Positions 34,773-48,604 of a stretch of 64,000 nucleotides of DNA are shown here, piece by piece. The number at the start of each line of letters is the position of its first letter. Within the stretch, counting starts at the first letter, position 1. The stretch is from positions 40,503,215 to 40,567,214 of the forward strand of contig BTRK01000003.1 of NCBI GenBank assembly GCA_036245805.1, read 5' to 3'. The stretch is from Pristionchus mayeri (lineage: Eukaryota > Nematoda > Chromadorea > Rhabditida > Neodiplogasteridae). A program made the translations under genes and the position numbers. Below the pieces are notes generated by a model. That model was not told the DNA's origin and did no database searches. It was given only the letters and a program-made list of their open reading frames with translations.

Positions 34773-35430
34773 TGTAGAGCATGTGCCCCGTGACCCATTA
34801 TAATACTGTGAATATTATTTAAAGATTAAGTATTTTAAATAATTATATATTAATTAAGTCAGTTATCGCTTTTTGTAAGACCGTGAATTAGTTAAATTCA
34901 AATCGCTTACCGTACCCCCATGAGTTGGCAGCCATGCTAGTTGACTTGTTGTCATCTTAGAGTTGTTGACTCACTTCGTCTGATTCTTGTTGTTTTGTTG
35001 TTTACTTCTCTCGTTCTTTATAAAGTTTATTTCGATTAATCAATTGTTCGTATTTCTCGAATTCCGTAGCGGTGGGTGCCGTGAAAGTATCTTGAATCCG
35101 TCTCTTGTTTCTTGTCTCGTTTCCTCTCGCTGACCCGGGCAAATATCGTGCTTCCGGTGTCAGAATTTTCCTCTTGCTGACCCGGGCAAATATCGTGCTT
35201 CCGGTGTCAGAAGGCGTGCCCATCTCTTGTGCAGGGTGCGCACAATCACATCTCTTGTGCAGTGATTGTTTTGTGTCGAGTGTGAACTGGAATTTGCGAG
35301 GGTCCGCCGAAGGCGCTGTCCAAATCTCCATTTTTGCATTGCAACTCGAACGTTAAGCAGGACGTCGCTCACGGTTTCTACTGGTGCCCGGACTTCTCTT
35401 CAAGCAGGAATTCGCTGGTTCGAAACAGTG
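34773..35430 (+). mobile_element. Possible solo LTR
   Basis: Starts TGTAGAGCATGTGCCCCGTG exactly where the sister block (17480) stops matching. It has a TATAAAG-like motif (35018-35024) and a GC-rich right half ending near GGTTCGAAACA. The right edge and a target duplication could not be fixed, and no internal retroelement genes are present. Minus-strand frames here lack gag or pol motifs. Confidence 0.35.
35125..35213. repeat. Tandem duplication of about 45 bp
   Basis: GCTGACCCGGGCAAATATCG followed by TGCTTCCGGTGTCAGAA occurs twice in a row (near 35128 and 35174). CATCTCTTGTGCAG is likewise repeated just downstream (35221 and 35249). Confidence 0.85.
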
Positions 35431-35639
35431 AGTTCGGCTGATCTAATTGTTGTGTTGCTCTAGAGTGACGTGGCAGTTTGTTAGTAGCTTGGGTGGAGAA
35501 AAGGTGGAAGTAGCCGGAGGACGGGATCTGTTTACAAATTCGTTTCAACTGTCCTTCAAAAGGTACAAATTCGTTAACATTTGGGCACCGCAGCAAAAAA
35601 TAACTCGTTTTATCAGTAAGAATGGTCGTGGAGAGAATC

Positions 35640-37444
35640 GATATTCCTGATGACCCGTCACACAAGGAACTGCCTGGCTGCTGATGAACCTGCAGGAGGG
35701 GAGGGGTGGGTCGATGTGAACTTACTGGTAACTTACACTCTTCGTGGAATTTCACCCAACCGGAGAAAATTCGAGAAATATGGGGAAGTGGGTGCAATCT
35801 GTTAAGTAAGAAGAAATTGTTATTGTACGTTTTGTTATTCGTATTCGAGTGTGGCTAACAATTCAAAATAACTAGAATTCTTGGCACGCCTATGAAAACA
35901 CACTTTTGCGAATGTGAAAATATTTTGAACTCTCAGATATTCTATGAGCAACGTTGCTCGTCGTCTACCACAACATTCATTGGCGTCATCAATTAAGATT
36001 CCTATTCCCACAACATGATCCCCATTTCTGTGATTGTTCTATATCACTAACAACGCAGTTATTCAGCTAGCATCATCGGTTTAAAATATTTTGAACTCTC
36101 AGATATTCTATGAGCAACGTTGCTCGTCGTCTACCACAACATTCATTGGCGTCATCAATTAAGATTCCTATTCCCACAACATGATCCCCATTTCTGTGAT
36201 TGTTCTATATCACTAACAACGCAGTTATTCAGCTAGCATCATCGGTTTAAATTATTCTAAAATCTGTAAGGCACTCTCGCGCTGCAGTTTGTCTATTTAT
36301 CCATGTGATCATCATTTTCGCGATCTCGCTGTGTTCAGTACCAAACAATACCCTTAGATATCCCTTCGAATGAGGAGATGTTCATACGTTTTTGTTCTTC
36401 CGCCCCCCAGACACATCATTTTAAACCTAATAAAAAAATTAAACCGACCCGGCGCACTATCGCTTTAGTTCGCCCACTTCACTTTGTGGTCATCATTTTT
36501 GCTGATGCGTAGTTGTCAGTGTGGCTATAAATTATCTAATAGAGGCCAAAGACCAATCATTCATTCACTAAAATCTGCCCGAGGTGCGAGTCATATAACG
36601 TGTCGGATGCAGCGCGAACTCCGAGAGCAGATGGCGAAGAGGCTGCGTCTGGGAAGAGATATTACGGTACATAGCGATAATCTGCTCTCTTTCCACTCAA
36701 CTGGATAAACTGGGCATGGAGAGAGCTGAGACTCATGGAGGACTGCTGTTGGACAAACATCCCGCTGGAGTTATCGCACCTATATCGCGCGTGGAGATGT
36801 TTGACGGGAGGAACGCTGTATTTTTTTTAAACAACAAACTTCCAATGAGCGATTGGCGACTATCCATCTCCTCATACAATCGTGAAACCCGAGCTCTCCT
36901 TGGAAAATTTCAACAAACCCGCAAGAAATTAAATTGTCTGCGCAACCTTATCGGGTATTCAAAATTTTGAAAGAACCTATGTAACATAAAAAAAATCGAT
37001 AGCGCGAAAAAAACACAAAAATGGTTATATCAACTACGCGTTTCGCATTCTCTAGTACGAAAATTCAGAATAGCCATTAATTAACCTCGTTTATGCTGTC
37101 AAATTCCCTCTAAAAATACAGGATACGTATACCTGGTGCGGCAGCGATGGAATTGGAGAATTGTGCGGGTCGTCTCGCGTGTTCCACCACTCCGGGTCCT
37201 CCAAGTGGGGGCTGCCACACATTGTAGCCCTGTCGGACCAAGAAAAGGAGTAGTCGAGGGATGATCCCAAAACCGATGTCTTTCATCGAAAAAAACAGAA
37301 AACCTCCGATAGATGCAGAAGCCAATTTGAGATTTACACTTGCAGCAACGTTCAGACGACCTTTTATGAGACTCTCAGCAGCAGTGGACCACTTGCGAAT
37401 CGTGTCCAGATGCTCCTACTCCCATATAATGTTACCGCGTACGA
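35640..37444 (-). pseudogene. Decayed exon cluster of the unidentified family (cluster 3)
   Basis: Minus-strand order: module I (37444-37365, acceptor TTTCTCTCAG, GNIIWE then a stop, EHLDTIRKWSTAAESLI), module H (37250-37130, LVRQGYNVWQPPLGGPGVVE, then a possible donor CCAG/GTATAC), a VSRLYEEMDS module (36900-36835), module A (36790-36715), module F (36665-36585), D1 (36505-36440), D2 (36325-36262), B (36115-36070 and 35945-35880) and a second A (about 35690-35640, acceptor CCTCCTGCAG). A 170-bp direct duplication of the B region lies at 35915-36080 and 36085-36250. Stops in D1, D2 and I argue against function. Confidence 0.5.
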
Positions 37445-40400
37445 CTGAGAGAAATGAGATTAAGGAACATATATCAAAGACCAAGATTAGCTCAGAATAC
37501 GGACTTTTCAAAAATAATCAAACGAAGTATTTTTTAAGAATATTTTTTTATCCACCAAACCCGAATAACAAATCGAAAACTTTCGAACGGCACGTCCTAT
37601 TTAGAAGTGGCGAAACCAGAGACAAACAGGATTTGGAAATGCACGTTGAGGGTTGAAAATTGGAGGGATCTGTTTTGCCAAAGCGAATTCACTGAGCAGT
37701 CACTGCATTGAATTAAATCGCAAATATTCGTACTTCATTCAGCTTTCAAGCCTGAATCAACAGAGTGGATTTTCCAACGTCAAACATTCGGAAAATGCAA
37801 GACAGTTGTAACTCTATAAAGAGAGAGTGCGGACGCTGAGAATGTAGACAGAAACAATGATGAATATTTTCTGATTGATTCTGGAGTATTAGAGCTACGG
37901 CATTACTACAACTCTTTGTTGAATTGTCGTCTCACGATAACGGCTGAGCTATTTTTCAAAAAAAAGATCCGCTCATCTCTCGATGGGAAACAACGCGCAG
38001 GAGTAAATGATCAACATGTGATGAACCTTATACTGGCCATGAAAAGTACATTAGTAAATACGATAAGTAAACACTTATTCATTGACCAAGGCGCATCTTA
38101 CAAAAATACTAATAAATTTCAAGCATTCGAACCAGTCACTTAGATGTTTCAAATACCCTACACCTATTAAGGAAAAGTGCAACAAGCGAGTGAAAATAAT
38201 TAGAGCTCGTTATAGACAAAGAACGATTCACTCACCTCGCAGCTTCCACTTAATTTATGTACGACGGAAACGATAAAGTCGACGAGCGGATTAGCGTCCG
38301 GGTTTGTAATTAGAGTCGAATAATACATGAATGAATAATAGAGGGCGACGAGAACCGTGTTGGTGCTCAACTGCAATGGAGAGAATCATAATAGGCTCAG
38401 AAAAAGTATATTTTTTTACAGACATTTCTAAAATCTAACTGATTGGTATATCCAGTTTATTATCTTTCGATTGTACCTACTTTAACCATATCATTGCGAT
38501 CATCTAAGGCAAATAATAATATTCACTATGCACGCAAAATAGATTGGTGTTCTTCATTCTTTAAAACTACTGAAGTCAATATTAAAATATAAGTGCACTC
38601 GTCTACTTCATCATGCGATCATAGACCATGATGGGAAAATCATTTCGAGTTAAAAATAAACTCTCAATAGCCTTTCGATTGATACTATATCAGAGGCAAG
38701 GAGGGATCGCCCGTGAGATTCGAGTTGCAGGCTCACTACAACCAGTGCATGAAAGGTCGTCACTTAATTTTTGACAAACTCGTTAGTTAGCATAAAATCA
38801 ATCTTACAATTCACATATGACGGATTTGTCGTGATAGTTTTGGCTATCCTTATTCGCAGCTTGGCACAGATTATACATCACTGCCTGAGACATGAGACGA
38901 TTAAATTATCGAATACCTATTTCTATGATGTTACATCTGGACAAAAATAGAAAACCTGAGAATGTCCGATACTTTATCAGCAACTGGTCCTTTTTGTATT
39001 GCATTTTCTGGGAATTTCTGCCTTTTTACAAAGGACTCACCAACAGCATTTGAGCTACATCATGTCTACATCAATTTCTGAGTGCGATTGGTGCAATTAC
39101 GAATCGCGATGCAGGTTGACAAACAATAATAAGCTCACCGGAATAGGCCGATCCGAAGCAGCTCGGCATCTCGAATCACACGGTGGTTTTGACGACCAGA
39201 AATTTCTTGTAATCGAGACAGTCAGGAACAGGAGAAGATTCAGTTCGATCAGTTAACCCTCCATACTATTCTTAATAAATTTCAGCCGGCACACTCGTGC
39301 TGCTGCTTATATACTCCCTCATTTCGTATTCGTTGCTTGCAATGGACGTGTAGATGCCATTTCTAAATAAATTCCCAATGTCCTTTCGTACGATACGCTC
39401 ATGAATGAAGTAAGTTAACACTCACAAGCAAATCGTTATGCCGCTTGGATGAACAAATGAAGATAAAATTCTCAACACAGCGTTCTGACCCCCATTGTTC
39501 TCTCCAGATAAGGGTAGACAAAGGGATTAATATTTTGAATTTTCCCGCGAAAACTCAAACTGCAAATAGGCTCTTCAATTTTTGAGAATCCTCTGAAACA
39601 TAAAACAGTGCCCCCAATTTTATCACTTTGAGCACTTTTGCATCTCATAGTTGGAGTGAAACACAAATCAGCCTGGTCAGTTCCGTTCACCGAGAGGGCG
39701 ATTCACAAAGGAAGAGATTTTATGTTTCATAAGGATTTAAAGTACACTGATTGCAGTTCGACTCAGCTCCCTTTTCTGTCGGGTCAGAATGCTGTGATCA
39801 CAGTAACAATCCGTTTGATACCCCCTAATTGATGCCACAGATCAAACACTCACGAGCCACAATATTCCTGAGGCGTGAGTCAGATTACTCGTCGGAGGTG
39901 GCTGCGTGTACCCAGAGGGCGGATGAGGAAGAGGACGCGTCTGAAAAGAGAGACTCGTTGAATGCATATTAAACAGGCACTGATTCAGACAAGAATTTTT
40001 TTGTAATAATTACAATAGAACAACAACATCTTCAATATTCTATGGGTAAGAGCGCGCGAGAGAATGTTCCAAGCGAAGCCAATCTAAGATGTAGAATTCC
40101 TCTCCTCGCAGCGTCAGTTTTCGAGCGACGGGAACGAGCAACTTGAGATGTTGTACATTCTGAAGGCTGGAAAGGACTGGATGGGGAACATGTGGATAAG
40201 ACCTAAATATTTTTTCAAGTTTTCCAATTCAATTGTGAACTATTGGCAAGATCCCGTTTCCGAAAAAAAATCATGCAATCGTGAAACCGAGATATCCTTA
40301 GAGAGAATTCGAGGGGGTACGGGAAATTGTTACGGACATGTAGAAATTGTTGTTCATATAGATTTTCCCACATCCTGATTACCAATTTAAAATCTCCAGA

Positions 40401-42080
40401 AGACTTGGCTCTCCTACGGAACTACAAGCTCACAAGAGCGAACATATAATGTCTCTTTGACTGGCGAGAGAGTGTACAAACTGAAGAGAGTCAGACGAAT
40501 GCTCTACAGGGCATAACGCTAACGTACCCTCTTTCTAGCTACCTCGGTAGCATGTAGTAGGGGTTTACTTGGGCAATGCATGCATATGTACGCATCATGC
40601 CTTTTGGATATCCGGAAAATCCAAGTTTTATCAACAGTTATATTTTCACTATTTTCTAAAAATATTGTGTTTCTCATATTTTGAGGGGGGAAATTACCGT
40701 AAAATCTCACATAGCGGTGTAAGAAGCTCGTTCGCAGTTCTACCCAAAAATATGTCTAAGGTCGTTCCTGCCTCAACATAGCACGAGTAAAAAACCTTTG
40801 GATTGGACTGTGGCCGAGGAAAGAAGTCTCAAGCGATCACGTTTCCTGCTTCGAGGTTCATTTAGACTGGTTTCTAAATATGTGCGTTTCCATGATATAC
40901 TATGGTGCTACATATTACAACAAAAAAAATTGAACGCGCGCCTTTTCTACTTTTAGGAAACACCGAATTTCAGTATTGTTGAATAAATTCAAATATAGCC
41001 AAAATTTCGACTTTTGGTCTTCGGCGAATGAATAAATTTCCTCAAAAGGGTGCTACCCCCTGACTTAGTCCTGCCGACTACGGACATATACAGAGTTTCT
41101 TTAACAATGAACCACAAAAGTCAGGACTTTTCATCAATGCTGGAAAATAAAAGTTTTGAAATATGCCAATTTCGATGGTCAAATTTCGTTGGCATGTTGA
41201 TTAATGCTGTACGTTTTGGTAGAATTATTGTATGCTCATATAAATACAATTTTAAATTAAACGTAGGAAGTACTTTTCGTTTTATCGCATTTGAGTTCGA
41301 TACATCTATTGTGACGGATACGCGGTAAAAAAGAGTATTATTGTCGATGTTCAAATAGGGTGAAGTTCTCAAATGAGTTTATTTTCTAACAATCCTTTTG
41401 CAGCGGACTAGATTCACATGTTGTATTGTAATATCCGGATATAGTACTTTTCGCATCTGGCAGAATATTTGCCTTATCAAAGCTATCCATGGAATGTTGG
41501 GCCAAAATGTAATCAGTTCAACTCTTTGTTGATGTACCTCTGACTTCATCCGGTGGCCTCAATACCAATTGGACAGGCTTGAACCAATGTGCGATGGAAA
41601 GAGTATCGATGCATTCAACAAACATATATAACAATATGATAGTCAGGCGGCAACAAAAGTCAGGGCATCTCAGAATCGAAAATTTGAAAATCGAGCGTCA
41701 CTTTCTTGACAACCTGATACTAAACTTTTTTCCGATTGATCCATCTTGGAGCATTCGAGCTACGACCTGTCTACTACTCTTTTGAGAACTGTCGTCCCAT
41801 GATTACGTCTCCACAATTGACATACATATCATCGTCACTCTCAATGGGCTACTCCTTGCAAGATGGCCAGGTATTGAACTTCTTATCCTGCAATTCCCTT
41901 AGCACAGAGCATCGAAAAATTAAACTAAGAGACCGCAAAACACCTTGCCGATTTGTTCATTCGAATTATTTTGAATGTCCAATTAATGGATCTGGGTATC
42001 ATTAAAGTCATACTTTTTGCCGTTTCTCGATATTTTATATCTAACACATGCTATCGCTTGAAAACAATGTGAATGGCCCA
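37445..42080. other. Gene-poor stretch with modules J, K and D
   Basis: Module J is near 37575-37650, module K near 37870-37945 and 41725-41850, a G-like word (GACGGGAACGAGCAACTTGA) near 40127, and D-like words near 39290. 38990-39440 is a diverged relative of 13950-14450. 40886-41190 matches 17618-17905. Short frames only; no intact gene or RNA found. Confidence 0.4.
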
Positions 42081-42082
42081 TA

Positions 42083-42350
42083 GTGGGAGGAGGCCCTAAA
42101 CAAGGACGGGAAGTGAGGGGGGCGCAGCCTATTCGTCTCCGACCTCATGCAGATCACAAAAATTTTGGGCATCGCTTCGCCCTTTCCCGGTTGTGTCTTA
42201 CCCCACGGAGGAGAGGCAATGAAGTGACGCGGACGCGCCGTTTCGTATTTTCAACCGCTCTCTACACAAGCCGGGTGAGAGACAAGGCGCAAGAGCACGC
42301 TCAGACTCAGCCCCCTTGCACTCTCATTTGCGCGCGTTCGGCTACCTTAA
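42083..42350 (+). other. GC-rich island with an open frame, no domain
   Basis: A clear GC-rich patch in an AT-rich setting. The plus frame (42083-42433) is open and arginine-rich, but has no family motif, splice signal or codon-bias support. It could be a promoter-like island or a relic. Confidence 0.3.
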
Positions 42351-45244
42351 AAATAAAACTACGAATCAGTGAAAATTCCTATAATTATAATTTCGATGTC
42401 AATAGAAGCCTACATTCTGCTAAAATCGAGTAGACCATGCCCACGTTAAGAATTGTCATTAGAATCACTCTAACCATCCAATAGAACACATTCTTAACCA
42501 TAAAAAAACACTTTTGAGATATTTCTGACAGGATTTTTCATGACTGGCACCCTGTCGTTTGTAGAGGCTCCTCAGCCCTACACAAAATTTTTTTTTTCAA
42601 ATTTTTAGGTTGCGAATTCGCATTGTAGTCGCTCAGGCCAGATTTTGAGGCAACCCTTTCTCCCTCTAAGTGGACGGAGTCTGCGGTCTCTAATTAAACT
42701 AATGGAGAAAGTTCGACAGAGGAAGGGCGAATCCCTCACCTCTCATTTTCCAGTAATATTGGGTGCGAAGGGAAGGAGATGCACGAGAAAAAAAGTGACA
42801 AATGAAACAAAAAAATATAATCCGATCCGGTGCACTCTCGTTTCAGCTCGCCTACATCATCTTGTGGTCATCACTTTCGTCAATTCTCCGTTGACAGCCT
42901 GCACAAAACAATCTAATTGATGCCACAGATCAACACTCATAAGCGACAATCAATCTGAGGCGCGAATCGGGTGACGCGCAGGAGATGGAGCACGGGTGAT
43001 GAAGGGCACATGTCTGGAAAGAAACTTTCGGATGCATGGTAACGACTTGCTATTGATGATTCAAAATCCGGAATATCTTCGGGCAACTGTGCAACCTCTC
43101 ATGCTAGAGTTCAACAGTAAATTTAAATTGTTTTATGAAAGCTTGCACCATGCGAATGAACCTAGAGAAGAAAACGAAACATAGAAATAAAGAATCATTA
43201 AACCTCACAGCTTCCACTCTGTTTGTGACCGGAAAAGCAACTCGAGATACTGAGACTCGGCCACTTGATTTTTCTCTCATTTCTGTCAATTAGGTGTTGG
43301 GGATATCTCAAACGCAAAAATATTCTCTAGTGGCTTTATAATGAGAATATTCACGCGTCAAAATCCCAGTCCTCTCTGCCGCTAATACCACAGATAATCG
43401 TGTAGCTTCACCGAATCAAAGTAAAATAACAACAAGGTGAACTTGCGCTGCCGCTCATCTACTTCAGCTTGTGATAACTACTGAATCAATAGATACTGCA
43501 CCTCTAACTAAAAATAATATCGTAATACCAGTGATAGATTATATCTTCCGTGCTGAACTAAAAAGCAAAACGACCCGGGGATTGCTCGCTGCAACTCGCC
43601 TACTTGTGTCTGAGATTGCCAATTCCGTCAATGTATGTTGAGGAGATGGTATTAGAAATCTAATAAAAATCAACGACCAAATGCTCACAAACCATTCGTT
43701 CCCACATCCTGATGTAATCATCTTTGGGTAGCTATGTCTTCTCCAGTCCGAGATTAGACAACGAGAGGTAGACTCGCCCATCGGCCGAAGTGAACAGACG
43801 ACTACGCAGACACAGAGTGAGGACGTGCGGGTGAGGGAAAAATTGTTGTCTTTGTAGCAGAAATTATCGATTAACAACTATTCATAGTACCTAGAAGAAT
43901 TGACACTCCTGAAATCCACTCTCGCAAGTACAACAAATATATAACAAATTTAAAACATCTGATAATCTCAAACGCTAAAACATCTGATAATCTCAAACGT
44001 CCGCTTCTGCCTGTCCATGATTCAGCCGTTTCAAGCCCAGCTTCATTGTTATTGCATATGGGTGAACACCATCCGATAATTTCAGATTTGATTTATATTC
44101 TAGGCATATGAAGCACATCTCAATGCTACTACATACTCAGAGAAGAATTTGATTCAATCACGAAACATCACGTTCGCTGGCGAAAATTCCGAATTTCCAA
44201 CTGTTATCCCCGTTTTCTCTGTCGCATTCTCTCTTACTCCGGAAAGCCGAACGCTCTGCCTACGGTGAATACTCCCTTACCCCCTTCCTACCGTACACCA
44301 CAGCGGTAGCAGGAAAGAATAGTGCGGATCGTCTCGCGTGTTCCTCCGGGTTCTACGAGAGGGGTTTGCCACACATTGTAGCCCAGTCGGGCCAACTCAG
44401 ATGTCATATTGTCCAGCAGAGTAGCTGGATTTTCTGAGAAGGGTTAAGACAGTTTATGAGGGTTTTTTTGCTTTTAGAGAGTCAAGGAGGCGCCGATTGC
44501 GCGATTCCTGTACCACTGACTTTTACGGAAATTATGAAACAGGAAACCTTCGACCGACAAGAAAAAAATCTGAATAACAAAATGCTAATTTTTGAGTTGC
44601 AGAAAATCAAGGCCAAAATACTAATCGTGCACACAGCTGCGTCCAACGCACTGGCCCTTCCGTGGATGAGACTCTCTGCAGCAGTGGACCACTTGTGAGT
44701 CGTGTATAGCTGTTCCTCCCATCTGATGTTACCATCCATGTACGCCTGAGTCCTCATGGCATGTAATCAGCCTGAGGATGGGGAGATCAGGGATCACAGA
44801 TCTAAGATCAGGTAAAAATGCGCAATTTTTGAGATTGCTAAATTAGAACACATATGCTAATGTCGTAACACACAACAACTAATCGAAAACTTTCGAACAG
44901 CATGCATTATCCCGAAGTGGCGAAACCAGAGTAAATTCTTCTTGGAGGATCAACATTGGTGGAATCGATTCTGTGAAAGTGGATTCAGAACACCTGCGTC
45001 ATTATCTTTACCCTTACAAATCCGCGCATACTTCAACTCTCAAGAACGAATCAACCGATTCGCTTTCCCATGTCAACAATTCGGGAAATGTAAGAAAATT
45101 TCGGAGGATGCGGAATGTCGAGAGTAACAAATTCCGATTGATCCATCCTGGGGCATTCGAGCTACGACCTGACTACTACTCTTTTGAGAACTGTCGTCCC
45201 GTAATAAAGTATCGTAATAAAGTACAGTTAACATGCATATTATG

Positions 45245-45412
45245 GTTGGTCAAATCGAGTCGAGCCAGTCGAGAGCTCGACCCTCAAGCTCGACTCGAGC
45301 CGGACTACTCGAGCCGCTCGGAAATAATGCAAACCCGATTGAGCGGCTCGACTGCGAGAGTGAAAGGTCGAGCGGCTCGACTGGCTCGACTCGGCTCGAC
45401 TCACCCTCAGCA
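45245..45412. repeat. GCTCGA-type simple repeat
   Basis: Irregular repeats of TCGAGCC/GGCTCGA-type words, which are self-complementary and give arginine/serine-rich frames in several readings. No gene. Confidence 0.85.
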
Positions 45413-45534
45413 CAAAAGAAGTTGGATCAATTCGGCTTGATTTAGTTATGTTTTTGCTCAATTTGTGCATATTTTCATTTATATCTACATCACTGTTCAC
45501 CTTAAAAATAGAGCAAAAACGAAAAGTTCATAGC

Positions 45535-45605
45535 GGAATTGAACCCGGGTCTTGTGATTAAAAGGTGCAAAATATAGCCACTTCACTACTCGCCTGCTTC
45601 TATTG
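45535..45605 (-). tRNA. tRNA-like relic
   Basis: The minus strand has a B-box-like GGGTTCAATTCC, an anticodon-loop-like CTTTTAA (lysine TTT if read as a tRNA) and an A-box-like TAGTGAAGTGG at about the right distances. T-stem and acceptor pairing are poor, so this is a pseudogene or a tRNA-derived SINE head rather than a working tRNA. Confidence 0.25.
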
Positions 45606-46451
45606 AGACCGTTAAACGACAATGGTGAGAAGGGCGCTGAAATGACCTCATGGGAAGCGGATGGGGGAGAGGACACGGATATTTTTCCGATACATGCTGA
45701 AGTCTAAATTCAGGCCTTTATGTAGAATTCAAATGAAATTTTTACAACAAAAAAGTTCTTGCAAAATTAAAAAAATTGCTATGAGTGCTTTGTCCGACTC
45801 CAAACTTTCAAGCCAGTCACAAATTCGATTCAACTGTCCTACATTAGGTCCATATCTTTACAAAATCGTTGATATCTGAATTCCGATGCAACAAATTAAC
45901 CGAAACATCTTCTTTCAATTCAAAATGTCTAGAATTCTTGACCCGCCTATGAAACCACACTCTTGCGAATGCGAAAATATTTTGAACTGCTCGTCATCTA
46001 CCACATCATTCATTGACGTGATCAAGGAAGTATTCCCGCGACATGATCCCTATTTCTGTGATACTTCTCTTTCAGCTAGCATCATAGATTTAAATTATTC
46101 AAAAATTTGCAAGGCGCTCTTGCGCTGCAGTTTGTCTATTTCATCATCCGATCATCGTCTTCACCGATAATGTCTTGCTGAACATTACCAAAAACCCTTT
46201 AATATATCTTCGAATAAGGAAATGCTTACAAGCTATCGTTCCACTGATTATATCTTTCAAAAAAAATATCAAACCGACCCAGTGCATTCTCGCCTCAGCT
46301 CGCCAATATCACCTTGAGGTGATCACTTTCGTCAATGAACCGAGGGAAGGGCTTGGAAAAACTAACCCAATCGAGGCCAAGCATCGAACAACAACCTATC
46401 TCAGGCGCGAGTCCCATTACGCGTCGGAGGCAGCTTCACGAACGCAGTAGA

Positions 46452-46560
46452 GTTGGCAATACGACGGGAGGTTACGAGCTCGTTATCCCTCCCTCCTAGG
46501 ATATCGAAATATGAGCAGAGGGAGGATAACGAGCTCGTAACCTCCCCTCGTATTGCCAAC
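46452..46560. mobile_element. 109-bp palindrome
   Basis: GTTGGCAATACGACGGGAGG and GTTACGAGCTCGTTATCC pair with the right arm ending GTATTGCCAAC. It interrupts the family modules between E/F-like sequences. Confidence 0.75.
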
Positions 46561-47170
46561 CCTAGAATGCAGATAGCGGAGGAAGATGAAGACGAGTCTG
46601 CAAAGAGAGACTTGTTTCGATTGCATGTCGGAGAAGCCAGAATCCGGGCGTTCTCTCCCCATTAGCGTTCTCCTCGAAGAACAGTTCAAATCAACCTGTC
46701 GCATACTCGCTGCAACTCGGCTACTTCTCTTGTGATCATCGCTCTCACCAATGCGTGGTCCATTGCTTTCATACAATAAAACCCACAATCATTTCACCAT
46801 CTTCTACAGTTGTCGATGTTTCCTCGAGAACACGTACATCCTTCATTCTTTTTTCCCTCAAGTATAAATTACACTGAATAATATTTTCATCCGTACTCTA
46901 ACTATATCCCCTTGAAATAGTACTGTAAACATAATACTTTCATATGTAACATTATATGAAAACCAGCGAAGGCTATTCACCTCGCAGCTTCCACTCAGTT
47001 TGCGAAGGGAACGAGCAACTAGAGAGAGGGCATTTAGGGCTACCACTAATTGATATTGTTAATTAACTTTTGTGGAGACTGATCGTTGAGAGCGCGGATG
47101 CTCCTGATGATCTACCACACTAGGAACTGCCGGCGGCTGCTGGTGCACCTGAAACAGCGGAAGGGAGGGT

Positions 47171-48604
47171 TGAGGAGGGGAGGGCAAGTGGATGAACATA
47201 ATTGTGAAAAAGTATTTTTTTTAGGTTTTCACTGCGTGATAGTGGAACAGTTATTGTCCACATTCCATCTCCTAGGATGCCATACAATCTTGAAACCCAA
47301 GCGGTCCTTGAAACCAGAGAGATAACATTCCGAGATACTTGAGATAATATTCCCTTTGTCTAATCGCTGAGCAAGTCAGTTATTTCGATTCTATGAGCAA
47401 CTTGTTATCTTCATAGGAATTCATATAAGATGGCGAAAGAGGCTTAAGGAAATTATTGATATGAATATGGACACAAAAACAGAAGCGTGTTTTTTATTTG
47501 TTTTTTGGCACTGTTTCCAAACCGTATTGGCCATTTTTCCATCCCGGACCAATTTGAGATAATAATGAAACCCGAATTGTCGTTGGAAGAATTCGAGAAA
47601 TTGAGAAGCGGAAGCAAGACTTCTTATTTTCGGTAATTGTTTCTCCTTTTCCCACACTCTCTCATCACTCGACCGATCGAATGTGCAGAATGAAGTGATG
47701 AATTACAAATACTAGGAAGTCAGATGATGGACAAGTATAAATTATTGTAGTAGTAATATTTGTTCAACAGCATCCTTCATCGATTAACAATTCAAAATGC
47801 CAATAACACTTGATTCGATTACGAAACCCAACTCTCGCGAGTACAAAAATATAATAAACTATCAGCAATTACATCTGGTAATACCGCTCTATGCACGTCA
47901 ATTACAACTGTCCATAAACAAGCCGGATACAACATCAGTTCCGTTGTTGCTTCATTCGTTCTGGTTAACCCAACCGATCGCGATATTATTTAATTCTAGA
48001 CTGGTCGAGAATCGTCAAACGATCGCACGCTCTCGGACAATGAATTAATGGGGGGGGGGGGTGACAATACAGCAACGGATAACAGGGAATTTGTTCGACT
48101 AATTCAGGAGATGTTTCATTGTAGCCAGTATGCTCTCCTATACACCACCCTGTTAAAGTCATCTTAAAATGCGATCTTGAGTTTCGCTCCTCATCAGAAT
48201 ATCAGCGTTCATGATCTAAAATTGAGAATTTAGTGGAAAATCATGGTTCGATAACACGGGTCTCCGGTAAAAGGGTAGGGACACTGGCTACTAGAAATAT
48301 TTTATGTCATCGATTTCGATGAAACTTGGTTCATAATTGGGGTCAGGAGGAGGCCTATCCGGTTAGTTTGGCCAAAACTGCAGATTATCGATTTTTGTGA
48401 TCTACCACTTCTGAGAGACATACATCAGTCAATTTTGGTCGTACAGCGTACAATTTTTTGCATTCTGCTCGCCTTTGAAAACCCTACAAATATGTCAACG
48501 TAGCCCAATAAGGCAGAATTCCTATAATGTTTTCTCCGATCCCTTTGGGGTGTTCCAACAGTTCGCTTTCTCTGACCTGAGAGAGAGTGTGCAGATTGGG
48601 GAGA
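47171..48604. other. Gene-poor stretch with a diverged G-run element half
   Basis: A G-run at 48050-48061 is followed by TGACAATACAGCAAC and GTTTCATTGTAGCCAGTATG, a diverged left half of the G-run MITE family (compare 33738 on). The rest is AT-rich with module remnants (47550-47610 resembles the VSRL module). No gene. Confidence 0.4.

Larger units (their letters stand above)
42640..47170 (-). pseudogene. Decayed exon cluster of the unidentified family (cluster 4)
   Basis: Minus-strand order: module A (47160-47085), D (46760-46685), F (46660-46565; TPGFWLLRHAIETSLSLQ, open), D1 (46345-46272), D2 (46170-46110), B (45990-45930), K (45205-45130), I (44745-44665; AYMDGNIRWEEQ then HKWSTAAESLI, open), H (44433-44285; acceptor CCCTTCTCAG, LLDNMTSELARLGYNVWQ, open to GGTRETIRTIL), B (about 44150), and D copies at 43635-43565, 43480-43430 and 42890-42824. 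Modules I, H and F are open here, making this the least damaged place for those exons. No start-to-stop gene can be assembled. Confidence 0.5.

Noticed and set aside
45245..45412. Arginine/serine-rich frames in the GCTCGA repeat
   Set aside because: The repeat gives low-complexity peptides in several frames on both strands; there is no gene signal.
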